Below, piece by piece: positions 21,447-31,257 of a stretch of DNA of 64,000 bases; positions within the stretch are counted from its first letter, which is position 1; every line of letters begins with the position of its first letter. Under the pieces are notes generated by a model, which worked only from the letters and a program-made list of their open reading frames with translations, was not told the DNA's origin and ran no database searches. Both the position numbers and the translations under genes were made by a program. Source of the DNA: Auriscalpium vulgare (taxonomy: Eukaryota > Basidiomycota > Agaricomycetes > Russulales > Auriscalpiaceae); assembly GCA_019915015.1 (NCBI GenBank), contig JAHBBC010000002.1:1240001-1304000 (forward strand). The letters are read 5' to 3'.

Positions 21447-21975
21447 GGGTGATACAGAAGGCCACAAGTTGGAGGCGCCGTGCGTTGCTCGCAGCGTTTT
21501 GCAACACATTTACGCACGGTGCGCAGCGTCACGCAGACGCACTGCGTGGGCAGCCCAGCCATTCCCGCCGAGCGCCTGCACGACGCGCTGCCCGACAACT
21601 TCACGCCGCAGTCACCTTTATCGGCGGTGCACTGTGCATCATATCCTCCCATGGGCCATGGCCTGCATAATATATATGTATGCGCATCATCACTAACGTG
21701 CGCTTTGCAGCCTGGACAAACAACGATAATGCGTATGAAACAGAGGCTGGAGGCGGATGTGAGCGAGACAGAGGTTTGGCGCGGGGGAAACTGCGCCGGC
21801 TGTCGCCCGAATGAAAACAAAAGAGAAAGGACTCACATTCTATTGTATAGCTAATTCCGCTCATGTACAATGATAATGAATAGCTACATGAACGGAGCTC
21901 GGTGATGAGTAAACAAGCCCCAAACGAAAACCAGCGGCACTCACAATTCACCGCACGACGAAACCTCGAGACGAC

Positions 21976-22083
21976 AGTTCATGGCCGTGGTACGGATCAC
22001 TCGACGGCGCCGGCGGTTCATGGCCGTGTGGCGGATCGCTCGCAGGCGTGTTCATGGCCGTGGTACGGATCGCCCGACGGCGG
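21976..22083. repeat. Three-copy tandem repeat, unit about 34-39 bp
   Basis: The core gttcatggccgtg recurs three times, each followed by a variant of gtacggatcrcycgacgg. It lies in a gene-poor stretch (21447-22237) where I see no supported CDS. Confidence 0.7.
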
Positions 22084-22237
22084 CATTCGTTTGGGGGGTG
22101 GTAGCAGGAGAAGGTTGCTGAGAGGCGGGGGTGTGCTTAGTGGTGGCGCACGCCTCGGTTTACAGGGCGACGCCACGAGTCTATACAACACATCTGCACA
22201 AGAAAACATTGCTATGTACACGGCGGTCTGTACTTAA

Positions 22238-23350
22238 TTAGGGAAGGCCCGGGCATCGATCATACCGGTGCTCCATGTACCAATTGTAGGCGGCCCGCCG
22301 CTCCTGAAACCCTCGGTAGAACGTGCCGTTGTAGCCTACTACGGCGTCCTCAACCATGTACTCGCTGTTAGGGCGATGTGAGTCCTGCAGAGGGGCAAAA
22401 ACAAGGCAGGAATGCTTACTACGGGCCCTGGAGGACGCCTGTGGTGAAGCCGCGGACGACTCCGTACCAGGCATTGCCCGGAGTTGCGCTGTCAACCCGG
22501 GCTCGCCTTAACATCCCCTGAAGGGAGAACCCGCCGAGAGATTCCACCGACGGGCTCGAGAGCCCGCCGGCGAGAAGCGCGGGGGAGGGGGGGGCCGTGA
22601 AGGGCGGGGGCGAAAGGCTGCGAGGCGACGCGGACCCATCGCTCTCCACCGATGCCGAGCCTGTCCCGTTGGTTGCGAGCTCCTCCTGGACGTGGACGGT
22701 GCGAGAGACCGAGACGTTGACGTGCTGCCCGTGGACGAAGTACGTGGCAAGGTGGTCCTCATCGGTGTCGGACTTCTCCAACGAAGCGTCGGTCGCGGCC
22801 GGCGTCGACGGGGGAGGGGAGGTGATGCGGGGGGACGCTGCGACGGGCGCGTCGACGCCGTGAGCCGCCAAATACTCGCACTGATGGGCGAAGGCCCAAG
22901 CCGCCGCCTCAGCGTAGTGGGGCTGGAGGACGTGGAGCCAGGCATTGCAGGCGTCCATGAGGTTCGTGTATACGTCGTAGTGGCACGACGCTCCCCTTGA
23001 GAGGGCGGACACGAGCTCGTCCCTAAGGCGGAATTTAGCACGGGGCACAGAGGGCGGGCGTAGAATACATACCACTTATCATACAGGCGGATGGTGGGGC
23101 CCATCTTCATCAGATAGTACAGGGTCAGCGGATCTCCGCTCGCACCCAGCTCCGGGGAGGGGCTGGCGGCAGGAGCCTGCGCGTCGCTGGGCAGCCGCGG
23201 GAGGGGACGGGGTCCATTCGTGCTGGCGGGCGACTGCTGGGAGTCGCTGACTCGGGAGGCTGCGAACGCGGGGTCTCGATTGGTGTACGAACAGCCTCGA
23301 ATGCAAAGGACACGCACCGTCCGACATGCTGCAGGCAGGGTTTTGAGAGC
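22238..23350 (-). CDS. Protein with two viroplasmin/RNase H1 N-terminal-like modules
   Basis: Exon 1 ends at 23073 (Y-D-K-W) and a 50-bp intron (23072-23023) closes in phase to D-E-L-V-S-A-L. Together this gives a module: Y-Y-L-M-K-M-G, Y-D-K-W, a loop with C-H-Y, and D-A-C-N-A-W. A second module lies at the C-terminus: A-W-Y-G-V-V-R-G, G-Y-N-G-T-F-Y-R-G-F and a terminal A-Y-N-W-Y. Both fit the small nucleic-acid-binding fold found in caulimovirus viroplasmin and at the N-terminus of eukaryotic RNase H1. A Ser/Pro-rich linker with acidic patches separates them. The last intron (about 22425-22390) has clear GT and AG, but the phases did not close in my reading. The start codon is also unresolved. 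No RNase H catalytic domain is present, so a binding role is more likely. Confidence 0.5.
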
Positions 23351-23539
23351 GCAAACGTGGGGGGATGCGCAAGGCGTTTGCTTTCGAAGCTGCAGTTTAT
23401 AAGGGTGGGCTTGAGCGGGCGAATCCTCAGGAACGTGTCTGAACGCACCAGGGCCACACACAGGCGATCTTGATACTTCCAGCAGCCAAGGCTCCCCATC
23501 GGTCGGCATCCGTCCAAAAGGTGCCCGAGCGGAATGCAC

Positions 23540-24372
23540 GGCGGACGCTGGCTGGGTCGCAGGCCTTAACCACCTGGTAAGCGTACAACACCACTGGTCG
23601 GACGCACCCTTGCCGTCTGGCTACCCAGGCAAAATCTGCGGGGGGCAGGTTGGCTTGCGCCCGTCTTCCCCGACGCAGCGGCTCTGGGTTGGCATCTCGC
23701 GGTCCCCTGCCACCTGTGACAGTGACCGCGCGGTCAGTATCTGCGCGGTGGCGCTTGTCGTTTGTGCAATAGGAAACTGCACTCCTGGCTGGCTTTTCGC
23801 CGGCGATGGTCCTCCGGCCGCTGGAGATAGCGGCCTGCTTCGTGAGCAGCGCCGCGCGGCCGACCAGTCATCAGTCGGACTGCCGGTCAGACCATCTCAA
23901 ATACAAAGATAAGGCGGTACGCACGGGTCTGTGACAGCTCGACCGAGGTGGACAGGGCACGGCGGCGTGCTGAAATTCGCGGCGAACGTTCGGGTGCTCG
24001 AAGGGCTCGGCGAGCCGTCATGGCTGCGAAGCGGCATCTGGCGGTCGGGCTGAGCACTTGGGTGGCTTAGCAAGTAAAAACTCACCATTTCGGGGTGAAT
24101 GGGCTTGCGCAGTGCGGTGGGCTCCCGCAAAGCTCGCGCAGTGCGGTGCGCGCGGCGACGATCTGCAGATCCGGAGCAGCCCGTCACGGTGGCCCGGGAG
24201 TGCACCCTTGCAAAGACGGTGAGCACCTCCGCATTGCTGAGGCGCAGATGAGCAACTCACCGCATGGTCAGGCATGGCTGACCTCGGCTCTCGGCCGCTG
24301 CAAGCTGTTGTCCTTTGAATGGGTGTGGCCGACACGAGGCAATCGCCGAAAGCGGACGGCCAGCGCCCAGCG
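23540..24372. other. Intergenic stretch without a supported gene
   Basis: GC-rich overlapping frames on both strands with no consistent exon structure or recognisable protein. Confidence 0.45.
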
Positions 24373-24471
24373 CCACCCACGCGTCGCGCGCCTATTGTCC
24401 ACCCACGCGTCGCGCGCCTATTGTCCACCCACGCGTCGCGCGCCTATTGTCCAGCCACAGACGCGTCGCGG
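24373..24471. repeat. 26-bp tandem repeat carrying ACGCGT boxes
   Basis: Three exact copies (24373-24398, 24399-24424, 24425-24450) and a partial fourth. Each contains ACGCGTCGCG. ACGCGT is the MluI cell-cycle box bound by MBF-type factors in other fungi. It lies about 310 bp upstream of the dioxygenase start at 24777; a regulatory role is inference. Confidence 0.75.
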
Positions 24472-24776
24472 CATTCTCTGTCAAGTTTATTCTTAAGGCC
24501 CTCGCAACCGTCAGCTCTGCTCGCTCCTTTCCCCCCTCCAACATCTTCCTATCGAGCCGTGCCCTCGACGTCTACACTACCTTTTTTTTCTCAGCCTTTT
24601 CCGCCCGCCATCCGTATTGCACGCCTGGGAGGAAGTGTCGGAGGGACAGCGCGGCGATGGGTGCGCGTTATGCCATTTTTTTTGACCTCCCACCTTTATT
24701 CAGGACATCCCGCACGTCGATGGGTGGTTGGTGGAGGGTCCGCGAATGAGTCCCGCCAGGATACTGACGCGACCTA

Positions 24777-26827
24777 ATGCCATCCGCCCACTCCGTCCGT
24801 GGAGGTCTCTTGGCCCTTTTTCTCCTCCGCATGTTCTTTGCGTATTATATTCTGACGCATTTTGCCGGGTTAGCTTTACACATCGCGGGGAAGACCACAG
24901 AGGATTTTCCGCCCCACACGGTAGGTGTTTCCTGTGAACACCATTCGACCGCATCTTTAACGGTCTCCCTCACAGACTCGGTCGGGCCGGGTCTATGCGG
25001 GCCTCGCAAGACCATTTCGTTCGAACCTCAAATTCCGAGACCTACTCATCAAGGCGGTCGAACGCGACGATCACATTGCTAACCTGCAGGTATACGCCCA
25101 CGAGTCCGGTGCCTCCCTCGACGACGGATTCTGGTCGCCCACCGATCTCTCCCCCGTTACCAGCCCCCGGACTTCACGGCCAGCGTCCCCTGCGATGAGC
25201 AGCCTCTCTGACCTCACCCAGACTACTGTGGATCCGGTGCCCGCCGGCGACGCTTGCGACCGCCCGGTGCCAGCGTGTACCGGCAGGATGCTGCCAGCCG
25301 GTAAGTTCTCCCCTCATGACTGCCCTTGCGTGTTGAACCCTCGTGTCCCCAGATGGAGAGCCGACGGGCGCGCAGAAGCGGAGGCATAGAAGAAGGGCAA
25401 ATGCCTCAGCTCGCAAAACCGCTGGCCGCGGAGATCCGTCGGAGGGCGCTGCACACGCACCCGCGCCAGACAAGGAGCCCTGCGTGCGCATTTCTGCCGC
25501 TCGGAAGGTTGCGGGAAGGAGGAGGAGGACAAAATCAGACGCCGCGAAGAAATCTAGAGAGGGCCCAACCACGAAGCGCCACCGGAAGTCCTTTGCGACG
25601 CGCCACGCGGAGCCCAAGGTCCTTCACTTCGACGACTTCGAAGCGAAGAGCTACAGGGTCACCAAAGGCTCCTACACCGTGCATCGCCTGGACGGAGTGG
25701 GCGACGAGCCCATGTCGGCGGATATGCTTGACGAGCAGGGCTTTTGGGAATTCAAGTGGGACGGAATGTAAGTACCACTCCTACGTCGATGCACACATAG
25801 TACTGATTGGTGGAAAGAACGCCCTACGCAATACTGGATGCAGAGGAGCAGGTCATCGCCGTTCTCCTCGGGAAGCCTGCGGAGAGCGAGGAGAAGGACC
25901 CTCGGAAGCGATGGGACGCAGCGATCCGCCGGTTGGCCGACAAGTTCGAGGCCGCCAGAAGTAAGAAGGGTAGGAAGTTTGCGACCAAGTTGAAATCGCA
26001 TCGCCGCGGTAAATACACGGCGGCCTCGTTTGGCGTGTCCTATGGCGGCGGACAAACGGTGCGCTTGTACGGTACACGGCGGCCTCATCTGACTGTCGCA
26101 CAGAGGCCTGGCAACCTCGCCATGTCCGATGAGCATAAGGACATGGTGGCAGAATTCCGGGACGACGAGGACCTTGGGCGAGTGGCTGGCTGGCAAAGTA
26201 GTGAGCATCAGGACGTTCCATGGTAACATGACGCCTCATTAACATTCGTTAGATGGCTTTGCGTCCTACGTACCCAAGGGCTTTGACTCCATGGTCTCCT
26301 CGATGGAGATTCTGTTTGATTCGCAGCCAGAACTCCAGTGGAATTTTGCCAACAGCTCGTACCCGTGCGCGACCGCCAACCTCGGGCCAAGCACAGTCTG
26401 CAGGGGGCACAATGACTGTTCGAACTACCCATCCTTCCCTTGCGCCGTGACGCCCTTCGGGTCCTTCAATCCAGACACAGGGGGGCATCTCATCTTGTAC
26501 GACCTCAAGGTGAGGATCAGGTTCCCTGCGGGGTCGACAATACTCCTGCCATCTGCGGGAATGCGGCACGGCAATCTTCCAATCAAGGCAGGCGAGAAGC
26601 GCTACTCATTCACACAGTATTGCCCCGGAGGCCTTATGCGATGGGTGAGGCATGGTCTCCAGCCTGCCTGGAAGCTTTCGACGGCGGCCCGAAGTCGTTT
26701 GGACGGGGAGGGTGGTAAAGGTTGGCAGGCCCAGCTACGAACCTTGTCAAAGTATAGCGAGCTGGAGTCTGACCGGGAGTGGCTGCTCGAGCGCGAGGCT
26801 GCGCGAGGCCGAGGCAAGAACTTGTAG
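24777..26827 (+). CDS. TET/JBP-like 2-oxoglutarate/Fe(II) dioxygenase
   Basis: Five exons close in phase: 24777-24920, 24976-25300, 25353-25767, 25818-26197 and 26253-26827 (introns 50-55 bp), giving about 612 aa. The N-terminal part is low-complexity, with a basic nuclear-type segment (K-R-R-H-R-R-R) in exon 3. The catalytic core is in the last exon: an H-N-D (HxD) iron motif at 26408-26416, G-G-H-L-I-L-Y-D-L, F-P-A-G-S-T-I-L-L-P-S, the distal iron His at 26567-26569 (R-H-G-N), and an Arg at 26600-26602 (K-R-Y-S-F-T-Q-Y) placed to bind 2-oxoglutarate. This pattern matches the expanded Agaricomycete family related to TET/JBP DNA-base oxygenases. The residues needed for activity are all there; the substrate (5-methylcytosine or another) is not shown. 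Exon 1 is the least certain part. Confidence 0.7.
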
Positions 26828-27239
26828 GGACGCGATGTATTGTACTATATTGATAGAATGCGCGAGTGCCTCGTAGCTAAACGACGGGGTTAAATTTGAC
26901 GTCTGCAGGCAACACGGGCGCCGCCTGCATGCGCGCCTGACTTAATGCCAACGCTCGCGTTCATACCAATACGGAGCATGGCCTGCCTTGATCGCCGCAT
27001 GGGTTCGGCGGATTCCATTTGCGCCGCCTGTTCACCTTCGCCCACTGAAGGTACAGGTATGTCGTCTGTCGAAAATCTGTTTGTTCTGTACTAAGTAACT
27101 GATCCAGTGAGCGAGCGACCAGTACCACGGCCATGGGCCGGCAGCCAAGCTCCCTGCCCGCTTCGTCTCGCACATGTTCGTCTGTCTCCGACCCCGTAAG
27201 TATGCTGCCAACAATCCGTTTGTTCTGTACTAAAAGCAG
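26828..27239. other. Cyclin 5' region with a degenerate duplicated exon
   Basis: The segment around 27063-27180 resembles 27217-27330: both contain ttgttctgtacta, an acceptor-like region, and a coding-like stretch ending in CGCTTYGTCTCGCAC. The upstream copy is degenerate. A possible first exon (ATG near 26979, M-A-C-L-D-R-R-M-G-S) ends at a GTATGT donor at 27057, but the phases to the exon at 27240 do not match. Confidence 0.5.
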
Positions 27240-28094
27240 ATCAAGTGGGCAAGCAACCTATACTACGGCCTTGAAACGACATCAAAGGTCTGTGCGCGCT
27301 TTGTCTCGCACTTGTTTGCGTCTCCGGACATCCATCCCCTCCCTTCACCACCGACCAACGCGCCGAACCCGCGCCTGGAGCACTTCATTGCATATGCGCT
27401 GCACCGCACCCGGCTGCACGCATCGGTTACCTTCGCCGCCCTCTACCTCCTCCAGCGTCTGAAGGCCCGGTTCCCCGCAGCGAAGGGCTCCTCTGGCCAT
27501 CGACTGTTCATCTCCGCCTTCATGATCGCCTCGAAGTTCATCTGCGACAACGCCTACAACAACAAGAGCTGGTGTATCGTCGGACAGGGCATGTTCACAC
27601 TCCGCGAAATCAACCAGATGGAGCGCGAGATGTGTAGCTATCTCGAGTGGCAGCTCAACGTCGACCCTGCCACGCTCCACGACTTCGAGATCCAGGTTCG
27701 TGTCGACTATGCCCACCCTCCTTACCGTCCCGACCCATCCAACAACATCACTCCCTCCTCCGTGCCCGCTTCCGTCCCCGATAAACCGTGCACGACGAGC
27801 TCTTCGTCATCGTACCCCGACCCGTCCTCCTGGTCCTCGCCGATGTCTGGATCCTCATGCCAGGACGAGACGGCCACCCTGTCCAGCGTCACCCAGGATT
27901 CCAGCCCATCGACCATGGCGGTCGTTTCCTCGCGCGCTGACGAGAAGGACGCGCCGGACCTAGATTCGTGTTCGGGCGACACCATCCCCTCCACCCACTT
28001 CACGGTCTCGGTGCAGGTCGACCGGAGCAACGTTTCCGCCGTCTATGCCCATCACCCCATACAGTTTGCATACGCGACATCGCCGATATGGTAG
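27240..28094 (+). CDS. Pcl1/2-type cyclin (5' end unresolved)
   Basis: A long exon begins after an acceptor at 27239 with I-K-W-A-S-N-L-Y-Y-G-L. It then carries a cyclin box: L-E-H-F-I-A-Y-A-L-H-R-T, F-A-A-L-Y-L-L-Q-R-L, I-S-A-F-M-I-A-S-K-F, M-F-T-L-R-E-I-N-Q-M-E and Y-L-E-W-Q-L-N-V-D-P. This is typical of fungal G1 cyclins that partner Pho85-type kinases. A Ser/Thr/Pro-rich C-terminal tail (a likely phosphorylation and turnover region) ends at 28094. I could not fix the start codon because the upstream exon is duplicated and phases disagree. A truncated relative lies at 20030-20475. Confidence 0.75.
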   Translation: MKWASNLYYGLETTSKVCARFVSHLFASPDIHPLPSPPTNAPNPRLEHFIAYALHRTRLHASVTFAALYLLQRLKARFPAAKGSSGHRLFISAFMIASKFICDNAYNNKSWCIVGQGMFTLREINQMEREMCSYLEWQLNVDPATLHDFEIQVRVDYAHPPYRPDPSNNITPSSVPASVPDKPCTTSSSSSYPDPSSWSSPMSGSSCQDETATLSSVTQDSSPSTMAVVSSRADEKDAPDLDSCSGDTIPSTHFTVSVQVDRSNVSAVYAHHPIQFAYATSPIW

Positions 28095-28280
28095 ATCCAC
28101 CGAGCTTGCTACATACTGGCAGTGTAGTACTTTGCTACCTATACGTCAAAATGTGAATGATATGCACGGACCGTTCGTGTCTTTTTTGGTTCAATGAGGA
28201 GCTTGACAACATGAGAGGCAAACACAGTGGCATTTTGTCCACAAACAATACACCGAGGTACATGTAAAGTAACCAACTAA

Positions 28281-29931
28281 TTAAGCCAGCCCGTCGACGT
28301 CGATAGGCCTCTCCTTGCAGTCGCCGCCCGCCAACCTCGCCTTTGACTCGACCTTGACTTTGGCACCGCGCGACCCTCCAGCAGAGCGGCCGGTCCCTGT
28401 GGCCCGCGATCCTCCCGCAGAGCGGCTGCTCGATGCGACGGCCGACCCTCCCGCCCCACGGCTGCTCGACGCTGCGCCCGACCCTCCCGCACCGTGGCTG
28501 CTCGACGCGAGCTTGTCAACCGACCGGCGAAACGCCCAGTCTGCTCGCTTGGGAACGGGGCCTGTGATCCTGGCCTTCTTTTTGGCAGGCATGGGGATGA
28601 CGTCCGTGTCGCTGGCGTCGTCAGGAGACCCGTCAGCGTCGGGCTGGCTGGAAGGGGCCTGGAAGTCCTTTTCGTTGGCCATTGCGTCTCTGTAGGTCTC
28701 GACCGACCAGCCATCGGGAAGGCATGCGTGGGTGGGGAGGCGCGCGGACACCACGATGCGCCTGCATCTATTGCACATGCCCAGGGCGCGAGCGAGCTCG
28801 ATGACGGTGATGCCTGGGGAGTCTGTGTCCGAAGTCTGCAGGAGCGTCTCGAGGGCCTCGTCTTCGGGGAGCGGCTGCTCACTTTTGGTTGCCCCGGCGC
28901 CGTCGAGCTTCAGCAGGGCGAGGGCGAAGGCTGGTTCGCTGCCATGGGCGCCTGGGAGGCAGTTCTGTGAGCGAATGTTTACACATGAAGTGAGGGGCAC
29001 CCACCTGTCGCCAGGCCGCTCATTCCTTCCTCGGCCGTCCGAGAAGTCGCCTCTAATTTCATGGGGAACGGCTTGAGGGCTGCCTGCGTGTAGGGAGGCT
29101 GTTGGCCGTTCAAGGCCTCGGACTTGATGGGCGAGGCTGGCTTCGACGGACGAGTCGCGGCAGGCGACGCAGCGAGGGACCTCGGCGAGGGGGTTGGCCC
29201 AACAAAGCTTGGGCTTCGAGCAGACGCCGCAGACGTCGTGGGCCCCCCCAGGATCAGCCCAGCCGCGCTGCCGCCCACGGTACGCTGACGCTTCGGCGTT
29301 GTCGGGGGTGTGTGGTCAATACGAGCCGCTGTTGTGAATGCAATTCAGATGAGTGCTGCGGCTCTGAAGGCAAGGTGCTTACGGATACGGCGTCGCCGCG
29401 CGACTTGAAGTAGGGGGTACGTTTTGCAAGGGAGTTCGTCGTTCGAGTTGAAGGTACGAGTTACACTCGCTGTTATGACGCAGTGAGCCACAGTAGAATA
29501 AACGACGGGGTATGGGCTTACCAAAACACCCGCATAGCCCGTCTTCACAGGCCAGGCATAGAGTACCGTAGTGCTCGCCCGGCGGCCACCTAGCAATAAA
29601 AAGCACCGTCTCCTTCGCCTCACCGGTCTTGAGAAAGCAAAAGCATACGGGAGTCGGCATGTCGTGCGTCTCCCAGTATTCGAGGAGCTCGTCTAGGGGG
29701 ACTCGAGTGCCATCCTCATAGCATGGACTGTGGAGAAAGTCAAGTCTAAATAAAGGGAATGGTGGATGAAACGTACTAGTAAAACTGGACGAGGGTCTCA
29801 GTCTTGGGGTCGAACGTGAGGAACGTCTTCGCGTTGGCGAGCTGGTCCTTGTAGGGGGAGAAGATAGGATCGAACCTAGCCAAGCTAGCAGGCACGGAGC
29901 TCGACCGACGAAGAGTCGACGGGTAGGGCAT
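28281..29931 (-). CDS. Hypothetical basidiomycete protein, about 480 aa
   Basis: Five exons close in phase: 29931-29777, 29727-29522, 29469-29383, 29328-29005 and 28951-28281, with introns of 49-54 bp. The N-terminal 120 residues are a compact, cysteine-containing domain (D-P-I-F-S-P-Y, E-Y-W-E-T, C-F-C-F-L-K, R-W-P-P-G, C-L-A-C-E-D-G-L-C-G-C-F). The rest is Ser/Pro/Ala-rich and basic, ending with Gly/Ala/Ser repeats. A short C-x2-C (C-N-R-C-R-R) lies in the last exon. The family is not recognised; a nuclear role is only suggested by the basic tail. Confidence 0.65.
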
Positions 29932-30082
29932 TATTTAATGAGCAAAATAGCTGGGGTAAGGATGTCTTGAGCGGGGCTCGACGACGAAGACGAAGGGACT
30001 CGCACCAGATTTTATAACATACTAAACCTCCCTATATTCCTCCTTACATCTCACTCGTCCTGCCCATCCTGCATGCCGGTAG

Positions 30083-30475
30083 CTAGGTGCGCCGGATGTT
30101 CTTGGACAGGTGGAGGGAACTCGCCAGTTCAGCGAGTCGCGCACATCTGGAGGGTGTCGACATTGACGGTGACAGCTGGAGAGGAGGTGCACTGAGGATC
30201 TCGGCGGAGGGCTCAGCGGTCTGGATGGGGGAAAAGGAAATGGGCGGGATGCGCGACGTGGAGGGGGCGCGGGAACGGGAGGGGGCGCGGGAAACGGACG
30301 AGGAGGCGCCGAAGAAGGTCCAGATCTGCAGATAGCAGTGCATCCGTGGGTCCAGAGGCCTAGCCTGCAAAGCTTCCTGCTCGGCATCAGTGACATCATT
30401 GATGCCAAGGCTTACCAATCGTTGTGCGGGCTCGCTAGCCCATTGGAACCTGGTGGTGGTCGAATCTAGCATCAC
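30083..30475 (-). CDS. Small hypothetical protein, 130 aa
   Basis: Single uninterrupted frame. It has an amphipathic N-terminal half (W-A-S-E-P-A-Q-R-L-V-S-L-G-I) and a Ser/Arg/Pro-rich middle (S-R-A-P-S-R-S-R-A-P-S). It ends with an L-A-E-L-A-S-S-L-H-L-S helix. No family recognised. Confidence 0.45.
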   Translation of the reverse strand: MMLDSTTTRFQWASEPAQRLVSLGINDVTDAEQEALQARPLDPRMHCYLQIWTFFGASSSVSRAPSRSRAPSTSRIPPISFSPIQTAEPSAEILSAPPLQLSPSMSTPSRCARLAELASSLHLSKNIRRT

Positions 30476-30720
30476 GTGTTATGCATGAAGACGCAAGCGT
30501 GGTCGTTGCGTGGTCGTACTTTAAACTGTCACCTTACGGAGACCAGTCGCAACATTCGTCGCGATTTTCCAAGCGGTTTACGGCAGGTCAGTGCATAGCT
30601 GTGTTGCCCATGCAGAAGGAGGCAGAAGGCTAACTCATGTCGCAGCATCCCACTCACTAAACCACTAAATCACTAAGTACGCCCTCCACCATCCCCCCGA
30701 TTCCAGTTGCCCCCCACCTG

Positions 30721-31155
30721 ATGTGTGGCTACGCCCTTAACTCCGGGGTACTGAAAGCATATGCGAAGGAGTTTGGTCTCCCCAGTGGGCCGGCAGCAGC
30801 GACGGACATCGCTAGTCGTTTCCAGCTTTCGCCCCGCGTGCGCTTCCTGCTCGGCAAGGATAGGAACGGAAAGGCTTTTCCATGCCTCGCGGTGGCGACC
30901 AACCGTATGTCGGACCACATGCCGATGATATCCCCGGAGCAGCTGCAGGTTGTGAAGGACTTCCTTAAGACTGATCCGGATCCGAAGTGGTACTATGCTC
31001 GCTTTGATTTCGCTATCGCTCTGCTTTGTTTGGTCTCCGTAACTGAGTTTGACAAATCTGTCTCCAGTTCATCGTTCCTCCCCATACCCCAGTGTCGCCC
31101 GAGAAAGCCTGGTTACGAGTGTTGTATCTCGCCGCCATACAACGTGGAGATATGA
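30721..31155 (+). CDS. Hypothetical protein, about 144 aa (3' end uncertain)
   Basis: ATG 30721 opens M-C-G-Y-A-L-N-S-G-V-L-K-A-Y, then a soluble mixed fold with S-P-E-Q-L-Q-V-V-K-D-F-L-K. Near the 3' end the frame becomes less protein-like. A GT..CTCCAG pair around 31040-31070 could instead splice to F-I-V-P-P-H-T-P-V, ending near 31175. The segment would then be about 28 bp, unusually short for an intron, so both ends stay possible. Confidence 0.45.
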   Translation: MCGYALNSGVLKAYAKEFGLPSGPAAATDIASRFQLSPRVRFLLGKDRNGKAFPCLAVATNRMSDHMPMISPEQLQVVKDFLKTDPDPKWYYARFDFAIALLCLVSVTEFDKSVSSSSFLPIPQCRPRKPGYECCISPPYNVEI

Positions 31156-31257
31156 ATATTACATTGCGATATTGATTGACGACACATATTATCGATGGAC
31201 TGCGAGCTGTGCAGGAGGGACGCTGCCAATCACATACTTACATCTTAACGATTCATA

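Noticed and set aside
24373..24471. CRISPR-like array
   Set aside because: The 26-bp units are contiguous with no unique spacers, and the host is eukaryotic.
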